Below, one piece after another: positions 52,580 through 62,205 of a stretch of DNA of 64,000 nucleotides. Below the pieces are notes generated by a model. It was not told where the DNA came from. It did not search any database and saw nothing but the letters and a program-made list of their open reading frames with translations. The position numbers were made by a program, and so were the translations under genes. The first letter of the stretch is position 1, and every line of letters begins with the position of its first letter. This DNA comes from Ursus arctos (lineage: Eukaryota > Chordata > Mammalia > Carnivora > Ursidae): assembly GCF_023065955.2 (NCBI RefSeq), contig NW_026622852.1:8911423-8975422 (forward strand). Direction: 5' to 3'.

Positions 52580-53900
52580 CGGAGATGGGTTGTACCACCT
52601 CAACACAGCTCTCTCCAGCCATCCCCAGCCCGAGGGGTTAAATCTCAAAGTGTGCGGTGGCCCGCGAGTCCCAGTGTGCTGTGCCTGGCCCGGGAGGACT
52701 GTGTTCTCCTAGGCCTGCTTAAGCCTTGGCGTGTCGGCCGGGGTGCCAAGGCGCGTATAGAAGCTGCGGGCTGTGGTGTCTCTCGGCCTCAAGAATTGGG
52801 CTGAAACCATTCATTTACTTCATAGTCAAAGCGGCTGGCAGAGGTGAAGGACACCTGGCGCGACTGACCGAGGCAGACGCGGAACGGGGCAAGGTCTGAC
52901 GGTACAGTTTCCATCCCGACCCGCACAGCTCGGTCACCGGCCAGAGGCTCGCCGCCCTTCTTCTGCCTGCGACGCGGTTTGAGAAAGGAGATAAAGAGCC
53001 ACAGCGCCTTATGAGAAAATTATGCTTGTCTTTCGACATCTTATTGACAGAATATCAGATTTTTGTAGTTAAAAAAAAAAAAAAGTCCGTACCTACCCTA
53101 TATCTAAGGAAGACTTCAATGAAGGAAAGATGGGACAAAAACCCAATCGATTTCGAAAGGACATGAAACAGACAACTCATTTCCCCCGAAAATGAGAACT
53201 TCATTTTTTTTTTTTTTTGCCTGAAAATACACACTATAAATGGGAAGACCTTTACTGTCTTCACTCTCGCATGTGCAGGTCTGTGTACTCGACGGCAATA
53301 TTCGTGACGGCAGTGAAGTCAGGGTTCCACACAGGACTGGAATACGAAGAAGGTTAGGGCACCCCCATCTAGATCCCAAGCCCAAGCTTCCTCCTCACAT
53401 TAGGCCCCCTTTCAAAGTAATCTGCGTGTTTTTCAAGCGACAGCACCGCTCAGCTTTCTTTTCCCTGGGCCGGAATCTTGTGGCATCATGGACGCGTATG
53501 TCATGCGGTGAAAACCAAAAGACAATAGACGCCACAAAACGGGGAGGGGGTGCGGAGGGGGGTGGGGGGAAGCACCCTGGAATCCAGGAGGCCATTTGAA
53601 AGAAAAAGGAGGGGATGCTTAAGAAAACTTTCCTTAAAAATACATTCACAACAATAAAGCAATAACTGAGCGTTCTCTATTAATATCAGCCGGTCGTTAC
53701 CAGAACCGGAATAAATTGGCTGATCTAATTCAATCGACTGGTAGGGAATAGCACTTATCTCCTCGGTCCATTCGCGGTGCTAAAAGTGCTCCCACAGACG
53801 GATGTTTTCTTCCCGTGTTATTTCACACACAGGTTCACGCGGGTTGAACTTTATTTTCTGTTCACCTGTTTACCTGGATTCGTTTTCGGCTGAACATTCA
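52580..53900. promoter_or_regulatory. Intronic CpG-rich block (candidate CpG island / alternative promoter)
   Basis: By eye, about 34 CpG dinucleotides fall in 52640-53030, close to the number expected from base composition, whereas the surrounding intron is CpG-poor. CpGs stay frequent (aagcgacagcaccgc, gacgcgtatgtcatgcgg, attcgcggtgc) to about 53900. No SINE or known repeat explains it. A minus-strand frame at 52815-53039 (74 codons) overlaps it, but I do not recognise the product. Islands of this kind usually mark promoters, so an internal NFIB promoter or a non-coding transcript start is possible. This is inference. Confidence 0.6.
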
Positions 53901-54499
53901 TTAAGCATTAAGACACAACAAGAGGTGCACTGATGATGAGACGAGGTCTCAAGGCCATTACTCTTCCCAGGAGACCGACAGGGAGGATGGGTGATAAGCG
54001 AGAGAGCATTTCATTTACTTGAGTTAAAGGGAAGGACTATGAACTCACTCTAGAACCTTGAAAACCAGAGAGACAGCTTTAAAACCCCGTGTATTTGTAT
54101 TTTGCCCAACGCCTCATTTTTTCCTGATAAAAGGCAGGGACAGATAAAATTGGGGGCATTTCTGATTTTTCAGCTCCTAGTTAGGGCAAGGGGATTCGTC
54201 TTTCAGGGAAGGAATGTAGCCACTCCTGACACTCCCCAACACCAGCTCACTGAACACTTGGGGAGCCAACAGCCCTCCACCAAAATACACCGCCTTTAGT
54301 CACAAAGCAAACAATAGTAATTAAGAACATCAAGTTAATTGTGTCTTCTCCCCAGAGAATGTGTCCTCCAAGACTCCCTGAAATCAGGTTGGAAGATTAG
54401 TAGCAATTTTACTCCCACTTCTCATATTCCCAGTGAAAAATAGAGCCTCAATTCATCACACCCACCCTGAGAACTATGGAGTCCAAAGTGAAAACCTAA

Positions 54500-54500
54500 G

Positions 54501-54551
<51 letters not shown>

Positions 54552-54572
54552 AAAAGAAAGAAAGAAAGAAAG
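54500..54572. repeat. (GAAA)n microsatellite
   Basis: About 18 GAAA units with one AA insertion near 54553. Long purine-only tract. Confidence 0.97.
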
Positions 54573-54899
54573 GAAAATCAGAGTACTTGGTTAAGTTTTG
54601 TGTTTGGCTTTATTTAACCAGAGCGACTTTGACCTTTGGCTTCTCGATCTGCTCAAAGTTTGTTTTCAAAATCATAGAATGCTTTAAGAACTGTGAGGAG
54701 CCATAAGGTGCTTAAGTGTGTCATTATATTTCGAGTTATAAATGTAATTTTTCATTAGTCCTTCATTAATGATCAAGAAGACTGATCGTTTGGGCCCAGT
54801 CAACCCGCACTTGCAAATCTGTGTCATATCTATTGGAATAACTAAACACTGACAATAAGGCTCTTTCTTACCTTCCATTTGTGCTAAGTGATAAAGATA

Positions 54900-55040
54900 G
54901 CAACAATACCTTTACAACTTTCAAAGCACTTTCACCTACATTATTTTGCAATCCTAAAAGAAGTTGTGCTTTATTCTCATCCTTTACAATGGCCAAGAAA
55001 GAATGTGGCTTGATAACTTGCAGAGTAACAGGAAACCTTG
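54900..55040 (-). mobile_element. MIR
   Basis: The reversed MIR order is seen: caaagcactttcacctacat, tattttgcaatcctaaaag, attctcatcctttacaatgg, gcttgataacttgcag. Confidence 0.68.
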
Positions 55041-55054
55041 ATTTTTCGTTGCAG

Positions 55055-55260
55055 TTCCCCTACTGAGTTTCTTTGTGACCTCCGGGATGTCACTTAACCT
55101 CTCTCTGCCTCAATCACCTATCTCGAACGAACTATAATAAAACTTTTTTATTCCGGTCCACCGGGTATTAGAACAATGAATCTGATAGGATGTTTCTAAC
55201 GCGCTTTGATCTCTATAGGGAAAGTTGCCATAAAAATAAAGACATTGTTATTATTCTAAT
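55055..55260 (+). mobile_element. MIR
   Basis: Visible parts are tgacctccgggatgtcac, ttaacctctctctgcctca, and diverged 3' sequence ending near ttattattctaatt. Confidence 0.72.
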
Positions 55261-55819
55261 TGAGTTATTTGCAAATGGAGCTTCTTGACGGAGCCCAGTC
55301 CTCAGACTATAGAAAAGTAAATTCTGCCAGTCCTCAAGGGTACAATTGCCTCATGGCAATTATACCCATAACCACATTTCCTTATTACTGTTTTAAAGAC
55401 TATGGTTCAAGGGGAGGCGAGGGGGGAATTCAAGAAAAAAAATATATATATATGCTGTTTCTTTTCAATGGAAGATGCTGAAGTTGCAAATTTGGAACCC
55501 AAGGCTATAGGTAAACTTTGACAGAACATGTGTTCCAAGTTAGTGTAGTGTTTGCTCGTTGTGTCAGAAAGGCAGAGGTGTCCTGAGGCTGCAGCTTTCC
55601 AGCAAACTTTGGAAATAATTTAGAAAAAAATGGTAAAATTACAAAGGTAACCTGGGCCCATCTTTTAGGAATGCTACAGGCCAAAGACAAAAAAAAAAAA
55701 AAAAGGTTCAAGGCTATTCCATTACAAGATACAAAAGGCACAAAGGAAAATTAAACTGAGCTTAGGAAGTAAATACTATGGACAATTTTACATGAAAAGC
55801 CAAAAGGGAATATTGGGGC

Positions 55820-56257
55820 TGAGGGGCCACGGGCAGGCCATCCCAAGATGGGCCACGCTGGCATGAACGTTATTTTGAGTTAAAAGCAATCAAAACCCAA
55901 CAGATTCAGGAAAAGCTCTTTACCTCTCCCTCAACTGCCTGCTTGTTATTATGAATAGAGATTCTCTTTACCTAAGAAACTTCCCGCATGATAGGACCAC
56001 CTGTGTTTTCCAAACATCTCCTTTCACCTTCCCACTACTGGTCCTGCTCCCCTTTGTATCCTCAGACCCCTACCCCTCTCCTTAGCTCGTACAAGCATCG
56101 TGTTGCTGGCCATCTTTGGAATTTCCATGTCTCTATGGATTCCCTATAGGTACAATATTAAATTTGATTTTTCTCCTGTTAATCTGCTTCATGTCATTTT
56201 GATTCTTAGTCCAGCTAGAAGGACCTTGAAGGCAGAAGTAATTATTCCTCCCCAACA
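55820..56257 (+). mobile_element. Solo LTR of a class-I endogenous retrovirus
   Basis: The 438-bp sequence begins tgaggggccac and ends cctccccaaca (TG...CA). It is flanked by the 4-bp duplication gggc at 55816-55819 and 56258-56261, the size made by gammaretrovirus-like integrases. The 3' half (ttaatctgcttcatgtcatt, then gattcttagtccagctagaagg and accttgaaggcagaag) resembles the R-U5 part of ERV1 LTRs, with an attaaa polyadenylation-like motif near 56157. No internal viral genes are present, so it is a recombined solo LTR, in antisense orientation to NFIB. It could still carry promoter or enhancer activity, which the sequence alone does not show. Confidence 0.75.
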
Positions 56258-58582
56258 GGGCTATGAGTCTACAGTGTCTTTTCTACTGAATGTTAGCAGC
56301 CACGAACATTCGCATGTGTGTCAGTATTAGGCACTTGAAGAGCTCCATATTTCTCACACAGTATTTTTTCAAGGTAGAGAAGAAAACTGTTTTGCATTAT
56401 AAAATATTGGAGACACTGAACTTTCCTTTAATGAGAGGTAGCACTCTCATTAGGGCCCGTCACATTGCACCCCTCCAAGAAGCAACATTCTCAGTGCGGG
56501 CTACAGGGAGGGAGCCCTCCGGGCCTGTTTGGTACACAACTTCCGGTGGCTCTCTGTGTCACGGAAAAAGCCTTATTAAAAATCTTAAAATTTAAGGTTC
56601 AGAGAAGGGACAATTACTTAGACAAAGGTTTCTTCTATTATTAGTATCTTTAAATCTCAATCTTCTGCCAAGTGTTCGTCGTCGTTGTGGTTGGTTTGGG
56701 TACAATCTGAAGAGTCCAGTTAAGCTCTGGGTCCCCAAAAAGATCACTTAAAGGAGACACGTGGGACAATGGGCTGTGTGGTGACAATAAAAAGCTACTG
56801 CCTTACTTTCATTTCACACTCAGCGATACATACAGCCCACCAATTTTAGTGAGCGTCAGAATCATTCAAGATGCGCGTTTAAAATGTCGATTCTTCAACC
56901 CACACTCTATGGCTGTGCCATACAGCCACACCGGGGCCAAGAGAATGGCACTTCCAACAGACACACCAGGTAACCCTCTCCTGCACTGTCCTTAGGGTGC
57001 TTCCCGGGACGCTTGGTCGCAGACACCAAACTAGAAAGCAAAGAGTAGCATGTGACTACAAAGTCTTAAAATAACAAACAAACAAAAATGCAGCTCTTCA
57101 GCCAAGGGCAGCCTCTACTTTTCCCTCTCTCGCTGCCATGTGATGCACCAGGAGTCCGCTTCAGCCAAAAATCACATGTGTATAGTGAATCCTAAAAAGC
57201 AAACTCAATCCAAATCCACATTGAACCATTCTGAACTCTATCACACTTCCCAGAGCTTTAAATAGATTCTCCTAGAAACATCATACCCTGACTGGCCAAG
57301 GGATTCTTTGGGTTCTCCCACTTTGTCCAAGTGATCCAAAGTGACCCCCAGGTTCTACTCTTTGCATGTTCACTTGTACACTTTTCTCCACGCTGAACAC
57401 AGAAGGATTCAAAAGAAAACACAAATATTGGCACAGGTGACTTGAGGTTGCTTGACCTTTCCGAAGGAAGATTTTTGGCAACGGTGTCTTGGCAGTTCCC
57501 TGGAAGGCTAGGCCAGGACACAAAGAGGAAGACAGGAAGCCGGGAGCTGGCCATGTGTCCTTGGCAGGCAGCAGTGCGGCCGGGTGAACCACCTCGTCCC
57601 TGCCAAACCAGAAACAGTGGGGAAAGCCCAGCTAATTGGCAAGTCACAGCCGGCTACAGTGTGCATCCTTCACTTTAAATGCCTGATAAAGTTAAATCGT
57701 TTGCCAGACCCTAATCGACTTAGACGAGATCCAACTTTACTTTCAGAAACTTCATTCGCTCCTGTCTGTGCTTCCTTGGGAAAGTGGTGAAGCAGCATCC
57801 CAGGGTGGCCAGGGCTGGGGAGACAGAGTAAAGAGGGACTAGAGTCCATCATGCCTACAGACAGTTTACTTTTCCAGAGGGCCACGTACATTTGTGCTTT
57901 TGATTTTAACTAGTAAGAATTCCCCTCGCTCGCTTACTTTCATTCAGAGAAAACCCCAAAGTTCCCACGGCATGTTGAGTCTGAACTTCAGCACATTTGA
58001 AGGCTCGGGGTATTAAGAAATGTTTTAAAACCCTTTAAGAGACCCCAGGAGGATACAGAGCTGCACCCAGTTGCAGTGAGCTATTGTTTTTACTCACACA
58101 CTAGTTGGCTCAATCATACTTTCTAACATAATCTGTGTGTACTAGCATAATATCACCACTTTCTGAGTCTTTTACTGCTCAACTGGGGAGTCACACAGGG
58201 AGAAGGGGAGCAGAGGGGATTGTGCGAATAAATTGCTCCTTACTGCTGCTGCTAACAGGGTGAATCCAGGGAGGGGGGAACATAATTTCGCCCCTAGGGG
58301 CACGTCTGAAGGCTTGGTAAGAGCAATTAAAAGGGTGTGCTCACTGGTTGGCCACGTTTCCTTTTATTTTCTGTGATACTGTTGATGCCTTCTCCAAACT
58401 CACACTAAAATTTCTAAGGGTTTCTGCCTCTTTAAATATAGTAGCCAATGGTGAAATAGGACAAAAAAATGCACACTTCCTCCTCAGAATGAGGAGAAGG
58501 GAGAGATTACAAATAAATATAATCCATTGTTTTCCACCAGAAGTTTCTTAGGGTCTACACAGAATATTCATCCTTTAAGCAG

Positions 58583-58636
58583 CCCCAGTATGACTGGACC
58601 TGTGTGGGACCCCAGTATGACTGGACCTGTGTGGGT
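58583..58636. repeat. 27-bp tandem duplication
   Basis: Two adjacent 27-bp copies (58583-58609, 58610-58636) start ccccagtatgactggac and differ only at the last base. Confidence 0.97.
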
Positions 58637-58849
58637 AAAGTTACGCTGGGGAGGAAAACGCAAGTGCAAAACTCAATACTCTCTGATCACTGTTTAAAAT
58701 GAATAAATAATAATCCTCATGCCCCAAACGAGCTCTCAGAGTCAAGAAGTCTAGATGTGTTCTAACTCCAAAATTACTATCTCTATACACCACAGTTTTC
58801 CCTGAGCTTCCCAGACTCCTACCCAACTGACTCTTGACACTAACCACCC

Positions 58850-60150
58850 CCAACTTCAAAAAATTCTCCTTCCCTTATCCTTTAGGCCACCACCTCTTCC
58901 TGTTTCCGAGCCTCCCTTTCTGGGCTTTCTTTCCAATCTCTAGAACAATCTCCTTCTCATCTGTCAGCACCCTACCTAAGACAATCCCCCCAAGGGGCCC
59001 TCCTCCTTGGCTTCTTACCTTCCCAAAGTGAATTCAACCCACTCCATGTTTACAATTACCCATTTGCAGACAACTCCAAATCTCTATTTCCAGCCCTAAC
59101 CTGTCTTTTTAACTGCAAAATCCCTCTTGCGGTTGCCAGTGCCCAACCCCTACATACCCTCAGCCTCTTCCTGTCCACACCCCAATTAATGGCACCCATA
59201 TCCACTCAGTTCCCTAAGCATCTGGGAACCTCATCTCCTGAAAGCCTCACAGTCAGTTGCTGGCCAAGACGCTACCCTTCAAGTCCATTCCCTCCTGTGC
59301 ACCTGCACGCTGCACAATCCCTTAGCGAGCCCACATGTCTCATCTGGCAATGGCCTAAGCCTCCTTGGGTCATTAGGAGTCAGCCTTCACAATGAAGCCA
59401 CGCTCTGTCCTCTGCGCCACCATCAGCAATCACATCACTTCACTTCTTTTTTTTTTTTTAATTTTTTTTTTTAAGATTTGATATATTTATTTGTCAGAGA
59501 TAGAGAGCACAAGTAGGCGGAGCAGCAGGCAGAGGGAGAAGGAGAAGCAGGCTCCCCACTAAGCAGGGAGCCCGATGTGGGGCTCAATCCCAGGACCCTG
59601 GGATCGTGACCTGAGCCAAAGGCAGACACTTCACTGACTGAGCCACCCAGGCGTCCCACACATCACTTCACTTCTTAAAACATCGATGGCTCCCTAATTC
59701 CTTGGAACTGTCTACAACTTCCTTAGTACAGCCTTCAAGGCTGTACTTTAAGGCTTCCCGGTCAAGCCTCATCTCTCACTACATCCATCAGACAAATCAT
59801 CATCTTTCACTCTTTTTTACATCTATACCCAGCTGCCCAACACCTAAGCTCTAGCATACTTCTTGAAATTGCTAGAATATACTGTGCAATTGCAGGTCTC
59901 TATGCTTTTGCCCATATGGTTTCTACTCCTGGAGTATCTCTTCCTTGATGCTAGACAACTCCTATTTCATCTTCAAGGCACTTGAATGTTATCCACCTTC
60001 TCTGAACCATACTTTCTGCCCCTCAGGGAAGGCACCTCTCAGGCCCCCAGCACCTTGATTACACCTCCAATATAGAACTTTAACATTGCATTCTGGTTCG
60101 TGTCTTATACGCTGCTTCGCTGCACAAGACTGTGACCTCCTTATATCACG
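58850..60150 (+). mobile_element. Long L2 remnant split by a SINEC
   Basis: This C/T-rich strand follows L2 over about 1.1 kb. Landmarks are ctaagacaatccccccaagg, cagacaactccaaatctc, ccattccctcctgtgcacc, the post-SINE aacatcgatggctccc, gtacagccttcaaggctg and ctgcacaagactgtgacctc at the 3' end. Plus-strand open frames at 58834-59395 lie within it. The SINEC occupies 59449-59658. Confidence 0.82.
59449..59658 (-). mobile_element. SINEC inside an L2 copy
   Basis: Reverse-complement SINEC with two T-runs, AAGATTTGATATATTTATTTG, and the head gagccacccaggcgtccc. The 18-bp duplication cacatcacttcacttctt is at 59431-59448 and 59659-59676. It splits a long L2 remnant. Confidence 0.95.
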
Positions 60151-60817
60151 ATTTACCCTGAATAATTTTGGGAATTCATTTAAGCTGCAGACAGGATGTT
60201 ATGTTGGATATTCCATCCATGAAGAAGCTGAGACAAAGGGCATTAATTTCCCAAAGAAAGACAAAGTGATCTGAAAGAAAGCTTCATAAGGAGCTACCAG
60301 TTTATATAGTTAACACTCAATATTCTGATTCTAGCTTGTACTTACAAGATTTATCCATTTGTTTGCTTCCTGAGAAAAGAAAACAGCATTGAGTACCTAC
60401 AAGAGTTCACATATCATCCCTGGAACTCAGTCTCCAATGGTGAACAAAACATGATTTATTCCCATCCTCGTGTAGCTTACAGTTACATCTGCACTATCCT
60501 GACTTTCATTCACTTGCGAACAAGTAAAATGGGCTCTGTTTAAAATTTGTAAATAAGCAGTATCCGCAATTATTGCATTTGAAAATCAAATTGACATGTC
60601 GCACACACGCATACACGCATACACAACACAGATTTAGTAGTGAGACGGTCAAATGTTTTTTGCTTGATTTTTGTTTTCAGTGAGTAAAACATCTGAGAGA
60701 ATGAAAGCCACAGCAAACGCACTGTTTAGCTGTGATAAGGAGAATGCATAAAGGCAATATGATGGCAAAATAGCCATTGCGGCATAACATAACAAGACTA
60801 TAAAATAACGAGACCAT

Positions 60818-60928
60818 AGCTGTAAAATTCTGTGACCTCTGCCATCTCTCAGGATAGCTAAAAGGGACCTATTGACTAGCTTTGGGAGCTGAACAGTCGA
60901 ATACAACTTCAGATTAGAAATTACTTTG
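60818..60928. repeat. Diverged direct repeat, copy A
   Basis: This 111-bp segment aligns without gaps to 61288-61398 (about 77% identity counted by eye). The shared core is ctattgactagctt, with agctgaacagt/agcttaacagt and tgacctc. It is not a repeat family I can name. Confidence 0.85.
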
Positions 60929-61287
60929 TGGTCACATCCCCTAGATTGAATGTTGACAGGGCCAGACTAAATGAGGGACTCGATAGGAGTCCTGAGGGAA
61001 AACAGAAGAATGGATTTCTAATATGAAAAATCCACCATCAAGAGGAAAGGGGGTTAATTTTTAAAAATCATAACCAAGGCAAAATTTCTAAATGGAAAGA
61101 TAGGAAAATGGGCATTGGAAATCTTTTTCCGTCTCTTCAAAAACCCAAACTATCTATACATACGGCTTCTCTAATTTATCTGAAAAACGTGTAAGCAATG
61201 TGTGTGTGAAGAGATATCGTGAAATGTGATGTCATATTCCTCACGGGAAAAAAATTCCTTTTCACAATGTCAATTAAACCCAAATTT

Positions 61288-61398
61288 AGCTTTAAAACTC
61301 TATGACCTCCACCATTTTTTAGGTTAGCTGAAAAGGATCTATTGACTAGCTTGGTGAGCTTAACAGTTGAATGCTACTTTAGATAGAAAATTATTTCT
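61288..61398. repeat. Diverged direct repeat, copy B
   Basis: Partner of the segment at 60818, offset by 470 bp in the same orientation, with about 25 mismatches over 111 positions and no indels. Confidence 0.85.
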
Positions 61399-61984
61399 TT
61401 CACTCTATAAGAATAATTATCATGGCGATCACACAATTATTATAATTATATCTGTAAGAACTGTTATCGGGAATTTATCTCTGAAACAGGCTCATGCATT
61501 GCAGAAGACATTTATCTTTTTTAATGATCACCAACACAAGTGTCTTTTTGTAGCTCTATAAGTGATTTTACCTCTTTCTATTAATATCCTCTTGCATGCT
61601 TTAGAAGCCAAAGGAGACGGCCCCCACGTTTTCTTTTTTTCCCTAAAGCGATTGTTTCAGTTAAGCCAGGCCTGTGGCATTTTTGAGACAGAGAGCTACA
61701 CTTCCCCTTCATGGCAACATAACACGCACACTGTGCTTTCCTAAGCGGGTGGAAAGCCCCCCAAAAAAGCCCCTCAAATCTGTGTTTCATAAACTGTACT
61801 CTAAGAGAAGTAGCAATAAAGTTTATTACAGACCTAAAGTATCTGCATAAACCCGGTTAATTGAAAAGTGGGTGGAGAAGGCTGCCAAATTAAATGTTTA
61901 CATTAGCACAGCTGTATTGTAAAAACATTCTGCCCCCTGTGCTTTGTAATTATAAGATATTTCTGGACTGTGTATCTCTACAAA

Positions 61985-62205
61985 GTTTATCTCCACTGCC
62001 AAGACTGTCTTGGCACGGAGCGGCTGCAGTTTTTGGCAGCCAGGAGCTCTCTGCGCGGGCAGGATCTAAAATGGCTGCCAAGCGGCCTCCTGAAATGTCG
62101 CCGGCCGGCCGCCTCGCCGGGGCAGAGGGCAGCCCTGCGGCCCGGGAGGGGTCTCAAGTCTGGCTCGCGTGGAGCCAAGAAGCCTACTTCCCGCCTGAAT
62201 GAGGG
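61985..62205 (+). promoter_or_regulatory. Small GC-rich block with a Kozak-context ATG
   Basis: About 16 CpGs fall in 62015-62185 (tcgccggccggccgcctcgcc). At 62069-62080 aaaatggctgcc gives both an ATG in a strong initiation context and a match to the YY1 motif. The frame from that ATG reads MAAKRPPEMSPAGRLAGAEG and stops at 62202 after 43-44 codons; it is also open upstream to 61894. It is antisense to NFIB. I do not recognise the peptide. It could be an enhancer or promoter of an antisense transcript, with the ORF incidental. Confidence 0.45.

Noticed and set aside
52560..53090. Processed pseudogene explaining the CpG block
   Set aside because: No A-tail follows the minus-strand frame and no target duplication is seen. 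The A-run at 53070 is on the other strand and lacks a polyadenylation signal before it.
57258..57678. Overlapping open frames of up to 129 codons on both strands
   Set aside because: No recognisable domain and heavy overlap between strands. Their length is explained by a locally GC-richer, stop-poor stretch.
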